A stretch of 64,000 nucleotides of DNA from Chrysopilus asiliformis (lineage: Eukaryota; Arthropoda; Insecta; Diptera; Rhagionidae), in the NCBI GenBank assembly GCA_964034945.1, contig OZ035963.1, positions 46,867,532 through 46,931,531 of the forward strand, written 5' to 3'. Below, piece after piece: positions 42,838-52,979 of the stretch. Positions within the stretch are counted from its first letter, which is position 1. Every line of letters begins with the position of its first letter. The notes under the pieces were generated by a model. It had not been told where the DNA came from and did no database searches. It saw only the letters and a list, made by a program, of their open reading frames with translations. A program made the translations under genes and the position numbers.

Positions 42838-43109
42838 ATGTCAAAAAGGAAATATGAGGAGATGATGGATATGGCGATTTTGGCAGCCTATATTGTGGAA
42901 AGCAGTGACGACGACGACGACGACGAGTCAATGGGTCGAAAGCGCAGTTGTTGGACAAAGGATTGGGTGTCGCGTCGCGAGAAGAAGGGTTTCTTTGCCA
43001 AATTGATGGTGGAATTGCGCTCTGAAGAACCCGAATTGTATCGGAATTTCTTACGGATGTCGGCCGGTCAATTCGATCTTTTGCTAACAATTGGTGAAGT
43101 CGTAGATAT
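42838..43109 (+). pseudogene. Harbinger (HARBI1-like) transposase, N-terminal part
   Basis: Starts with a good ATG (AAAATGTC) and reads MSKRKYEEMMDMAILAAYIV, a six-residue Asp run, then RKRSCWTKDWVSRREKKGFF, LMVELRSEEPELYRNFLRMS and GQFDLLLTIG. An acidic N-terminus followed by a W-x-x-W/R-x-W basic block and an Y/F-x-x-FLRMS-x-x-x-F-x-x-LL helix is the standard start of insect HARBI1-like transposases. The DDE nuclease that follows in the family is replaced after GEVV by family A sequence, so the apparent C-terminus up to 43170 is foreign. Catalytically dead. Confidence 0.75.
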
Positions 43110-43350
43110 AAACATAACAAAAACTATAATTGAAAACCCGTATGGTGATATGGCATTATTTGAAGTTTAATTGAACAGCGAACAGTTGTATCAAAATTCC
43201 ACTTTGAAGTCAAACTTTTCAATAAGATTTTTTTTAAATTCTCCGAATCGGATTTTGATGTATGGGAGTTTTATGTAGAACTATATCCTAAACAACTTTT
43301 GTTCTTGGACTTTTTTGATAAGATGCACCGTTTTTAAGATATTAGCTATA
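43110..43350 (-). repeat. Family A fragment (copy 6) within the Harbinger element
   Basis: AACATAACAAAAACTATAAT through GATGCACCGTTTTTAAGATATT, i.e. the right 40 percent of a family A unit in reverse. It replaces the region where the transposase core would be. Confidence 0.75.
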
Positions 43351-44650
43351 ACACAGTATGTGTGAAATGGCACGAATTCATGCCACTTCACACATTGGGA
43401 CATTTACACACAGTCTTCACACAAACCGAAAAATGTCATCACACATACCACGTTTTACACAGGGTTATCAGACGGAGGCAAAATTCGTTTAACACACGTC
43501 AAAAAAATTGTCGTAACACAGGTTATCACACGGTGTGTAAACAAAAATTCTGTCACAATTTAAGTTATCAGACGGTGTTAACTGGTGTTACAATTTTGTG
43601 ACGTCAAAATTACGTCAGTCATCACACGTGTTAAGGTTTTGTGTGCTCGTCTGATGCTAGCTTTACACCAGAGTGTTTAGAATGATAAAAATAATTAATT
43701 TCTGCATGTCCGTCCGTCTGTCCGTCTGTCTGTCCGTCTGTCTGTCCGTCTGTCCGTCTGTCTCTCTGTGGCGCGGATTGCGGGCGCATGGATTGAGCTA
43801 GAGACTTGAAATTTTGCGCAGATCCGTTTTTCGTAAAATGCGAGGCTAAGTTCGTTAATGGGCAAAAATGGATTATTAGGGGGGGTACCCCCCATAGGAA
43901 CGAAAATGTTTTTCGCGAATATCTCAAAAACTGTGCATCCTATCAAAAAAAAAGCAAGAACAAAAGTTATTTAGAATATGATTCTACATAAAACTCCCAT
44001 ACATCAAAACCCGATTGGAACAAGTTTTAAAAAAATCTTATTGGAAAATTTGAATTCAAATGAAATTTTGATACGCCGTTAAATTAAATCACCATACGGG
44101 TTTTCAATAATTGCCAGATTGGCAATTATAGCTTTTGTTATGTTTTTTCATTTGATTTTGATTTTTTGTTACTCCATATAACATTATCTCACAAATTAGA
44201 AATGTAAATGTAAGCTATATTTCCTAATACTTTCTTTAATTTCCCCTTGAATGACGAAATTTAGATTTTATGACGTCCCCATAAGATTTCTTTTTGAATC
44301 AACCATGAAATTTTGTTGGCGAGCTGACCAACAAAAGTTAAATCCGATTCAGCTTTTTACGACGACAAAGTTGGTTGGATCGATTGTATACAGAAGCATA
44401 GGGTGCTATGAGTTTAAAATCTGAATTGTCGCCGGTAATGTTGTGTTGGGACAAATGTATTCCTGACTTTAATGAGCTGTCAAAAAGTTCTGTTTTTAAC
44501 GAACAGAATTTTTTTTTCTATTATAATGAAATATTGATGACAATTAATTTTTGCTGTTTCACAAACTTTTCTTATCCAGGTTTTCACTTGGTTTTTAATA
44601 TTTTTTAGTATAAAAATTCTACTGTTGTTTGCCTTGATACTTGTCACGGC

Positions 44651-45435
44651 TAGGGATGCAACGTCGTTCATAGAACCTCGATATATCGAAAATCGATGTT
44701 TTTTTTAAGGCGACATCGATGTCAAAAAACATCGTCCTGGAAACATCGATACTATCGATATGTTTTTCCGATGTTTTAAAAAAGTTAAATTTAATAAATA
44801 ATTTAGCCACCTATCGGATGCTCTACTGTGGATGGAGTGCACCCAGGTAGAATTAACACGGTTTTAATTCTTCTTATACGTTGAACCACCAAAAGCCCGT
44901 TAGTTTTCGAGATATTCGTAAAATACCGGCATATCTTCATAACGGAGTTATAGTAAAAGACATAAATGTAGCAAATTTTATTGTCTCCAAGTTTTGTAAT
45001 ACATAAGACTACTGGAAAATGGTTAGTTTCGGAATAAATCACAAAAAACGAAATCGTAGTTTTTAAAAAGCTGCCCTTTTGGTCACTTCCGGTTAACGGA
45101 TTTCCACATCAGGACCAAACTTCTCTGTAAAATTTCATGGCTAGCTCTGGTATTTTTTGCGAAATCTTGTAGAAAGATGAAACCGAAAATTGATACCAAA
45201 AGAAATTGAAACAAATCATTAAGTACAGGGGCTATATTAAATCTATCTAAAAACTAGTCCCTCTATTCCTAAAATTAGTTTCTATACTAATTTTATGAAG
45301 ACCAATGTTCTAACATCGTGGATAACAACATCGATACCTCGATATATCGGCCTGTTCAACATCGAGGTTAAAACTCGATATTTTTCAACGATACATCGAT
45401 GTTTTGCAAACATCGAGGTATCGTTGGCATCCCTA
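44651..45435 (+). mobile_element. CATCGATG-rich hAT element, copy 2, GTCACGGC duplication
   Basis: TAGGGATGC...GCATCCCTA ends with exact 8-bp GTCACGGC at 44643-44650 and 45436-45443. Clusters of CGATATATCG, CATCGATG and ACATCGAGG sit at both ends. It defines the full extent of the family; copy 1 at 7698 is truncated. 785 bp, non-coding. Confidence 0.87.
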
Positions 45436-45443
45436 GTCACGGC

Positions 45444-45704
45444 CCGATAAAATCTAATCAAAAAAGTTCTTCACTTTCTGGAAGGGGGCGGTGAATTCAA
45501 ATCTTGCTATGTAACTGTCAATAAATGAAGAGTTTGCCTACTAGGGTGTCCGGTTATGATAGGTCTCACTAGATTTTAATGTGTTGAGTTGAGATGAAGA
45601 GATTTATCGGCTAGAAATGTAAAAAACGATTCCTTCATAATTAGGTGTAATATCTATTACAGCCTAACATCAAAAACCCAAAAAATATCTAACGTAAAGG
45701 TAAA
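45444..45704. other. Unassigned spacer
   Basis: A TAGGGTGTCCGGTTATGA phrase at 45542 may be a repeat end; nothing pairs with it. Confidence 0.35.
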
Positions 45705-45963
45705 GTATAGTCAATCCAAGTAATTTCACTTCCATTTGACACCTTGAGAGCAAACGAGAAGCGACACTTTCCTCTTGTGTATGGACGAGAAATAATACAG
45801 CCAATCGAATGCACCTTGTTTCTTGTCATACCCCTCACTGCAGGAGGCATAGATTTCTCTTTACCGCATCCACCGAAATTACTTCCATCCGCACTAGTGC
45901 ATCGTCATTTTAACGAATAATTTTCTTTGAACTGAAACTACTTGGATTGTTTATACTTTGGTA
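45705..45963. mobile_element. MITE with AAGTATAGTCAATCCAAGTA ends
   Basis: AAGTATAGTCAATCCAAGTA at the left and TACTTGGATTGTTTATACTT at the right pair with two mismatches. About 258 bp, non-coding. The target duplication was not resolved. Confidence 0.6.
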
Positions 45964-46813
45964 AGGGATACATAAAGTGGCAATAATTGGTCATTTTTAA
46001 TTAATATTAAAATAATATTTTTCGTCCTTTTTAGTGGTATTTGTGAGAAATTTTAGGTGTTCTTAGCCCGCACATCTGCTGCTTATTAAAATGTAAGTGT
46101 GGTTAAATTTAATAAAATTAAATCCAATTTTATGTTTGACAAATCTAATATGTTAAAATATATTTCCGACTGTAGAAAAACAAATTTTGCATTGGATCAA
46201 TAACAGCGCCATCTGTCGGAAAACCGTAGCATTGACAATAACCACTTTAACCGGTAAGTCTCCAAAACCTACAAAATGTTTTCAAAATGGGAATGGAAAT
46301 TCTTCCATTTTGAAAACATTTGATTTGCAAATCAAAACACTTGTAGGATTTATTTTGAATTTTTTCTCAAAAAAAAGCCCGCTAAAATTCAAATTTCGAA
46401 GAATTTACTACAGATAAAAAAAATGATTAATTTAATACCGATTAAAAACAAAATCCCCGGCAAAACGAAAAAAAACGAGTTTTAAAATTTTTAAAAATAT
46501 GTAATTGAACACGAAGTGAGATATTAAAATATTAAAAAAATCATAAAGAATAACGAGAGATGTTTAAAAAAATGTATCATCAGGAAATAATCAAAGCAAT
46601 CTTTTATCAGTCTTGTTTCGATCTTGGAGTTTGTGAATGCCTTTCTGAATTCTTCAACAAATGCTAATAAATAATTCATTCATTTCAAAGGAATTTGGTA
46701 ATTTAAGTATAATTTAAGTTCCGTTAGTGAATGTCTTTTATTCCACAATTTCACGTAGTTAATAATATTAATTTATCAAAAAGTTTTATAATTTTTAAAC
46801 ATTATTTTTATCT
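45964..46813. other. Unassigned AT-rich stretch
   Basis: An AACAGCGCCATCTGTCGG phrase at 46181 is a motif often seen in arthropod transposon debris. No complete element or gene. Confidence 0.4.
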
Positions 46814-46817
46814 TTAA

Positions 46818-47036
46818 CCCTTAATTGATGAGGTGGGTCCAGTGGACCCACATTGACTTTTCTCTCTTTGCTATTTCTCATGTTTTCAGCACAGTGACTC
46901 TGAAATCTTCAGTACCGTCATACAGTCTGGTGTTGTATGCCGAGTTAAAAGCACGGATTTGGTATGTGATTAGAACAAGTCCATTGGAAACCACCTCATC
47001 ATTTACGCATATGATTTTCACCTCATAAATTAAGGG
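46818..47036. mobile_element. piggyBac-like MITE, second family (CCCTTAATT ends)
   Basis: TTAA|CCCTTAATTGATGAGGTG...CACCTCATAAATTAAGGG|TTAA, 219 bp, with TTAA at 46814-46817 and 47037-47040. GTGGGTCCAGTGGACCCAC lies just inside the left end and is a near-perfect hairpin. Unrelated in sequence to family B. The open frame across it has no meaning. Confidence 0.83.
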
Positions 47037-47040
47037 TTAA

Positions 47041-47716
47041 AAGTTTTTGAGAGTTACAAATCGCTAATTTTTAGAAATTTTAAAATTCTTTTTATTTTTG
47101 AAAAATATATATAAAAAATACGTACGCTTTTCTATGTAAATATTTTTTTAAATAAATTTCAAATTAAAATTTAAATTTCTGGTCTACTTATTTGTCACAG
47201 TCTTTTACTAAAAAAATTAGTTTTTTTGGGCTTATGTAAAGGATGCATTGAAGAGAATATGTACCACATTTTTGTCTTTTACCGTTATCCGCTTGCTGTT
47301 ACCGTTATTGAAACATTTGAATTAAAAAATAAAAAAATAGCAATTTATTTGCAAACCAACAGTTTTTCGAAAAAACGATTAGAATAAGAATTAAAGATAT
47401 TAAAATTGTCTACAATTTTGTCTTTGCAGTAAAGCGATATATTTTACCGTTCTCGAGATAAAAATTTTTGTCAACAAATAATTGCGCAGGAACGTAGATT
47501 TTGTATAAGAAAGTCATGTGCTGTTCACATCAGATATTTTTGTAAAATTTCGTCGAAAAATTTATACATTTGTTGACCAGTTTTTCCGAAAGATTCTAGT
47601 AAACTTTAAAAATTATCATAAAACTTTTTCAAAATAATCTACAGGAAATTAATTACTATTCTAATTATGTTGTTGCTAAGATGAAACAGAAAAAAATCCA
47701 ATTACTGGTAATAATG
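47041..47716. other. Unassigned AT-rich stretch
   Basis: Nothing recognised on either strand. Confidence 0.4.
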
Positions 47717-48180
47717 AAAACATAACAAAAGCTATAATTTCCAATCTGGCAATTATTGAAAGCCCGTATGGTGATATTCGTATCAAAATTCGAACAGTTA
47801 TACCAAAATTCCATTTTGAAGTCAAACTTTCCAATAAGATTTTTTAAAATTTATTCCAATCGGATTTTGATGTTTTTGAGATATTAGCAAAAGTCATTTT
47901 CGTTCGTATGGGGGGTACGTACCCCCCCCCCCCCCCTAATGGTCCATTTTTGCCCATTAACGAACTTACGAAAAACCAATCTGCGTAAAATTTCAACTCC
48001 CTAGCTCAATCCGTGCGCCCGCAATCCGCGTCAGAGACGGACGGACAGATGGACTTCATTTTTTTTTATAATTCTAAACACACTGGTGTAATTTATTTTT
48101 GTGTGTGATGACGGGATCTTGGCGTTACAAACGGTAAGGCAAAGCTAATATACCCTTTGGTTTCACCATACGGGTATAAA
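47717..48180 (-). repeat. Family A interspersed repeat, copy 7, internal deletion
   Basis: Reverse copy missing part of the right middle (from gattttgatg directly to tttttgagat). The palindrome has expanded to GTACGTACCCCC plus a C-run of about 15. Very short microsatellite (gacggacggacagatgg). Confidence 0.8.
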
Positions 48181-48443
48181 AATAGTCAATCTAGCCACAA
48201 AATAGTAAATTTTACTACTTTTAAGTAATAGCTACGATTCCCCATTATAAAATAGTTAGATTTACTATTTTTTCTCTGTGTGTACGTGCCAAAAAACACG
48301 CAAATCAAAATTCGAATCAAAAAACATTCTCCGGCTTTAATTTCAATCGCATCTCGTGCAGATGGTCACGGAAAATGAAATGCAGAATCACAAAAAAGTG
48401 AAATTGATCACATTCACCCACGGTAGAATACATGCTGGAAAAC
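48181..48443. other. Host sequence of the 9-bp-duplication MITE
   Basis: Contiguous with 48724 onward once the MITE is removed. No gene recognised in it. Confidence 0.35.
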
Positions 48444-48723
48444 CACGGCATACAGACAGACAAGGTATGCTGTAAACTTTTGATAGTCAGGTGTGACGTC
48501 ATTTGTGCCGACTTTTTTTAATTAATTTTTATGTTTATTGATCACTATTTAATGCAATCAGTCCACTAATTTACAAATATCTTATTTAGATCGCACAAAA
48601 ATTTAAATTACCATCCACAAAACAAAATTCCTTCTGCACTTGACGAACTAATCGGCACAAGTGACGTAGCAACGAAATGTCAGATTTGAGTTTACAGCAT
48701 ACCTTGTCTGTCTGTATGCCGTG
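48444..48723. mobile_element. 280-bp MITE, perfect long TIRs, 9-bp duplication (Mutator-like)
   Basis: CACGGCATACAGACAGACAA, extending to about 34 bases, is perfectly inverted at the two ends. CTGGAAAAC is duplicated exactly at 48435-48443 and 48724-48732. A 9-bp duplication is typical of MULE elements. The perfect arms imply recent insertion. Internal GTGTGACGTC / GTGACGT motifs are symmetric. Confidence 0.83.
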
Positions 48724-48732
48724 CTGGAAAAC

Positions 48733-49876
48733 ATGATTGAATTTAATATACAGAGAAGCCGTTTTTTCCTCTAATTGGTCGCGATGTTGCATCGTCAAAT
48801 TCCTCGTCAACATAAGTGAATTTGGCAAAAATTTTCATAAAATTTGGATCCCAAGTGATGGTTGATTTCGACGCACGCCTGCTAAACTTTTCTTCTTTGT
48901 GGTTTTCAGGTTATTTTGGACTTTGAATTTGAATATTCGAATGATTCTTGAGACCAAACAAAAGCTAAATAGTCTCATTTGCATTCACTGACCTTGGACC
49001 AAAGAAAATACACGTGGAATAGGCGAGAAATACTAGTCGATATAAACACCATCAGCATCTTGAAACTCTATCAAAAAAGTACACAATGGAGTCAGTATTT
49101 TGTTATTTTGAATGTAGTGTAAATTGTATCAAAATTTACGCATAGGGAGAAGGCATTAGTAGCTGATTTTTCGAAGTAATTTTATTATTTATCATGTTTT
49201 TTCTCTCTTTTTGCTAAGTTTTTTAATGGAAAAAATTCTCTCTATCTTCCCCACATAAACCAGAAAGTTTTTCATAATTTTGTCTAAAAGAGTTTGGGCA
49301 TGAAAAAAATGTGAAGACAAAATATAATACTTTCCCACTATAGAAGATGAAAGTAAAAACTGATAAACACTCATTTTTATGTACATTTTGAAAGACCGAT
49401 CAGAGAGAAGGTGTCCTAATTTTTGTATGTGATTCTGTAGGTGAAAAGGGTGTCTTAGTTATTCAGTATGTAACAAAAACTATGCAAATATCACTAACCG
49501 CAGGCGAAAATTGTCAAACGCCAAGATCAAGTACACCCTTAAATTGACCTATCAGTTGCCTGAGAAGGGTATCTCCATGATTCGTCATTTGTGGGGCCCG
49601 AATTTGACGCAGCCAACTTTAAAATATCTCAAACTAATTGATTGGAATATGATTTTTTTTATCTTTGTCATACATCGAAATTCAATCGAACCACTCTATA
49701 ATACGTTTTGCATACAAACATATAAATTGTTTCGAGTCTGCCGAATTTGAATTACAACCCAAGATGTTAAGTTTTAAGACGATCTTTGTAAGTTTTCCAT
49801 ACATCAGATTCCAATGATATCAAATTAAACAAAATCTCAACTCTATCAAAATTCCGTTTGAAGTTATCGAAAAGTG
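48733..49876. other. Unassigned stretch
   Basis: Gene-like signals are weak. Around 49036 a GATATAAACACCATCAG phrase mimics a TATA-containing promoter, but no credible coding exon follows it. Confidence 0.35.
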
Positions 49877-49960
49877 CAGGCGCGCACTGCGTTGGCAAGC
49901 ATGTAGAATGGTGTCGAAGTCGCAATTCGAATTTTTTAAGCCCGTCAAGTCAAAACTAAT
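49877..49960 (+). repeat. Left end of the GCAGGCGCGCAC MITE
   Basis: GTGCAGGCGCGCACTGCGTT and following text match the end at 27523 (including GGCAAGCATNTAGAATGGTG) and the inverse of 28770-28827. The partner end is missing. Confidence 0.6.
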
Positions 49961-50530
49961 ATTTTTAGTTATAACTAAAAAGTTTTATTTTTAATGTAGG
50001 GATTTTAGTTGTAACTAAATAAAAGGTTTTGTTGTTAAAGAAACATTTGTTTGATTTTATTTTGCCGATCAATTTTTTTTCCTTTTGCAATGAAATTTTG
50101 ATGACAATAAAATTGTGCTTTTTCAAAAATGTATCCAATCCATTTTTTATGCAATTTCCTTCAGTTATTAGCCTAAAATAAGAAATTTAGTTCTCGAAGC
50201 GAATATGGCGGCTGAAAGGGGAATATGGCGGCTAAAGGCATAAACTTTTTTTCTTTTGTTTGTAAAGCGTGGTCTTTGAGGTGACTCTAGTGGTAACCGT
50301 GTCGACCCTGTTCCCATTACATGCTTCTTCAAAGTGAAACTGACATTCAGGTTCCACAGCTAATCACTGTATCGACCCGACAATCGTGAAATGTCGCTCT
50401 TTTGCTGCAGGATTTTCATGAAGAGAATATGGACCCAAAGACGAGCCGTCGATCACCAATTTCCTCATTAAAGCAATTGTGGCTTTGCAGACACATTATT
50501 AATCAGTGTGTCGTTCTGTATGCGGATATG
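49961..50530 (+). repeat. Dispersed repeat I, copy 1
   Basis: Aligns in reverse to 58605-59215: ATGCGGATATGAC..., TAATCAGTGTGTCGTTCT, AAAATCCTGCA, CAGCTAATCACTGTATCGAC, AATATGGCG, TTTAGTTNNAACTAAA. The pair are inverted relative to one another and 8 kb apart. Class unknown. Confidence 0.65.
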
Positions 50531-50835
50531 ACTTTGGGCCACCAAAACAAAATATTGGTATGTTTCAAGGCGGTATAACGGGGGGTCTATTATGGAATAC
50601 GATCGTAAGACGGTGTTTAGATTAAGTTGATCCAGGCGCCAGACCATGAACGAAAAATATTGCTCGTGTTTACATTGAGAATGGAACTGAAAGGTGAACG
50701 CCAAACTTTCAACGTTTCTGAACAAATTGACAATCGGTATAAAATAAATATAATTCTGTGATAATATCACAATTAAATTTGAGTGAAATAAATTTTAAAT
50801 ATCCCATAAACAATAAAAAGTGAAAGAACAATTTA

Positions 50836-51186
50836 AAAACATAACAAAAGCTATAATTGCCAATCTGGCAATCATTGGAGACCCGTATGGTGATATTCGT
50901 ATCAAAATTCGAACAGTTGTACCAAAATTCCACTTTGAAGTCAAACTTTCCAATAAGATTTTTTAAAATTTATTCCAATTGGATTTTGATGTATGGGAGT
51001 GATATCCTAAATAACTTTTGTTCTTGGACTTTTTTGATAAGATGCACCGTTTTTGAGATATTCACAAAAACCGTTTTCGTTCGTTTTTTTTTGCCCATTA
51101 ACGAACTTAGCCTCACACTTTACGAAAAACTAATCTGCGCAAAATTTCAAGTCTCTAGCTCAATCCGTGCGCCCGCAATCCGCGCC

Positions 51187-51220
<34 letters not shown>

Positions 51221-51390
51221 GGACAGACGGACAGACGGACGGACAGACGGACGGACATGCTAAATTCAACTTTTTTCATCATTCTAAACACACTGGTGTA
51301 ATTCATTTTTGTGTGCGATGACGAGATCTTGGCGTTACAAACGGTAAGGCAAAGTTAATATACCCTTTGGTTTCACCATACGGGTATAAA
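50836..51390 (-). repeat. Family A interspersed repeat, copy 8
   Basis: Reverse copy with the full gacagacagacagac tract (51186-51258). The GGGGGGTACCCCCC region is deleted (gttcgtttttttttgccc). Because the microsatellite has no stop codons, a 154-codon artefactual frame runs across it. Confidence 0.8.
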
Positions 51391-51793
51391 TATATTAGGC
51401 GCAATTAACTGCGTTCTTTTAAATTTCCCGCAATACTGGTGCTTTGAAAATTGGAATACAAATGACGGTGGAACATAAGTAATTTGACAGCTAGCCAATC
51501 AGAGCACGACAGACGGAACTCTGAAAATGGAGATTTTAGTTTTGTGGTGCAATTTCCTATTGACACCCCCACTTCCTCGTCTTGCCAGTAGTTTGACAGT
51601 TTCGTTCATGGCCTGGCGCCTAGATCGGCTATTCTAAACAGGGTCTAAGAATTGAAAATCGGAAAAACGCTTTATTTGATTTATAATAGATGAATTTATT
51701 CAAGGTTTTTACATTTTATTTTTTACAATTTTAAAAATTCCGACAGTTGACTTGAAAATCTTAAGTGCGAATAATAAAACCAAAAACTTTCTT
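51391..51793. other. Unassigned spacer between two family A copies
   Basis: Moderate GC and no paired ends. GCCAATCAGAGCACGACAG phrases recall a retroposon, but no confident assignment. Confidence 0.35.
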
Positions 51794-52279
51794 TTTATAC
51801 CCGCATGGTGAAACCAAAGGGTATATTAACTTTGATTTACCGTTTGTAACGCCAAGATCCCGTCATCACACACAAAAATGAATTACACCAGTGTGTTTAG
51901 AATTATGAAAAAAGTTGAATTTAGCATGTCCGTCCGTCTGTCCGTCTGTCTGTCTGTTTTGTAAAATGCGAGGCTAACTTCGTTAATGGGCAAAAATGGA
52001 CTATTATAGGGGGTACCCCCCATACGAACGAAAACGTTTTTTGTAAATATCGCAAAAACGGTGCATCTCATCAAAAAAGTGCAAGAACAAAAGTTATTTA
52101 GGATATGATTCTAAATAAAACTCCCACACATCAAAATCCGATTGGAATAAATTTCAAAAAAATCTAATTAGAAAGTTTGACTTCAAACTGGAATTTTGAT
52201 ACAACTGTTCGCCGTTCACTTAAATCACCATACGGGTTTTCAATAATTGCCAATTGCCAATTATAGCTTTTGTTATGTT
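51794..52279 (+). repeat. Family A interspersed repeat, copy 9, internal deletion
   Basis: Forward copy lacking the GGCGCGGATTGCGGGCGC to GCGCAGATC block (microsatellite joins directly to ttttgtaaaatgcgag). Contains GGGGTACCCCCC. Confidence 0.8.
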
Positions 52280-52403
52280 ATTTATCTAAAAATTATGTAG
52301 ATAATTTGTCTTTTTATCTTATCTTATTTATTATCTTTCAAATTTTCAATATCTATTATCTTATCTAGATAAGCATTACGAGCATTTATCTTTATCTTAT
52401 CTA

Positions 52404-52977
52404 CAGGGTGGGCCAGAATAGACGCGGGGGTTTGAATTCTTTATAAATTTTTTATTTTAGCGAAACCTATAATTTTTTTTTTCAAATAAATACATGTAGT
52501 TGATTGATGGGGAATATTTTTGGTCTAAATATGGAAAATTATATCCCGCAAGTGGTGGCCATTTTCTGCTTCGCAAATCCGTGCTCTTTCCAAGACATTT
52601 TCCATAACCTTTCGTGTTATGGCCTCGATTTCACTGCGAATGTTGGTTTTCAATTGGCTGATGGTTGTTGGCCTGTTGACGTACACCTTTTCTTTCAAAT
52701 ATCTCCAAAGGAAACAATCTGGAGTCGTTAGATCAGGTGAACGCGGAGGCCAATTCAAATCGCAACTTTTCGAAATAATGCGTCCGCCAAACATGTCCCG
52801 TAAAAGAGCCATTGAGCCCACCGCCCACCGCCCACCGGTTCGTTGTTCTATTGTGTACAGGTCCATTTTAAATTGCCCAAGTCTTCTTAACAAAACGCTG
52901 AAACAAAATTAAAAAAATAAAAATAAAAAAAAAGTTATAAAGACTTCAAACCCCTGCGTCTATTCTGGCCCACCCTG
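52404..52977 (-). mobile_element. DD41D-type mariner deletion derivative, copy 2, complete
   Basis: CAGGGTGGGCCAGAATAGAC at both ends with TA at 52402-52403 and 52978-52979. 574 bp. It holds an in-frame fusion of the transposase N- and C-terminal ends (52525-52866). It is nearly identical to 9043-9571, which lies in the opposite orientation. Confidence 0.88.
52525..52866 (-). CDS. Internally deleted mariner transposase fusion, about 113 residues
   Basis: Read on the minus strand from the ATG at 52866: MDLYTIEQR (native N-terminus), then TGGRWAVGS over three GGTGGGC units, then the C-terminal part LLRDMFGGRIISKSCDLNWP, PRSPDLTTPDCFLWRYL and ENGHHLRDIIF. The frame stays open because three 7-bp units add 21 bases; the two-unit copy at 9.1 kb is frameshifted. 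The helix-turn-helix and the first two catalytic aspartates are gone; the third (SPDLT) remains. The product cannot transpose. Whether it is expressed, or could interfere with an active transposase, is unknown. Confidence 0.7.
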   Translation of the reverse strand: MDLYTIEQRTGGRWAVGSMALLRDMFGGRIISKSCDLNWPPRSPDLTTPDCFLWRYLKEKVYVNRPTTISQLKTNIRSEIEAITRKVMENVLERARICEAENGHHLRDIIFHI

Positions 52978-52979
52978 TA

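Larger units (their letters stand above)
42410..43662 (+). mobile_element. PIF/Harbinger element with TTA duplication
   Basis: AGACGAGCACACAAAACC... pairs with the inverted right end. The outermost ten bases (AGCTAGCATC) exist only on the right. TTA lies on both sides (42407-42409, 43663-43665). Subterminal TTATCAGACGGTGTG motifs occur four or more times on each side, probable transposase sites. It encodes the N-terminal part of a transposase and has itself been hit by a family A fragment (43110-43350). Confidence 0.83.
42318..44143 (+). repeat. Family A interspersed repeat, copy 5, with a Harbinger element inside
   Basis: 42318-42409 plus 43666-44143 reconstruct one family A unit with GGGGGGTACCCCCC, a long tccgtctgtctg tract (43711-43768) and the terminal hairpin. 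The Harbinger insertion is at its AATTA|CACC position. Confidence 0.82.
42225..44440. repeat. Second copy of the 30960-32345 element, split by family A
   Basis: 42225-42317 and 44144-44440 align to 30975-31070 and 31080-31380 (GGCCCGACA...; TTGTTCTAAACGTCATTTG; CCCTTGAATGACGAAATTTAG). The ends are degraded. Family A copy 5 interrupts it in a T-tract after CATTTG. Confidence 0.6.

Noticed and set aside
43631..43946. Long Arg-Thr-Asp-Gln-rich open frames (also at 20665, 25960, 30432, 51321)
   Set aside because: They are translations of the GACGGACA-type microsatellite in family A and its flanks; conserved start text only reflects repeat copies.
46825..47028. 67-codon open frame
   Set aside because: Lies entirely within a TTAA-flanked piggyBac-like MITE.
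48317..48828. Interrupted minus-strand frame around the 280-bp MITE
   Set aside because: Removing the MITE does not give a longer open frame; no homology recognised.
49036..49140. Promoter plus start codon resembling a further TIL gene
   Set aside because: After the ATG (MESVFCYFEC) no signal peptide, donor site or TIL exon follows.
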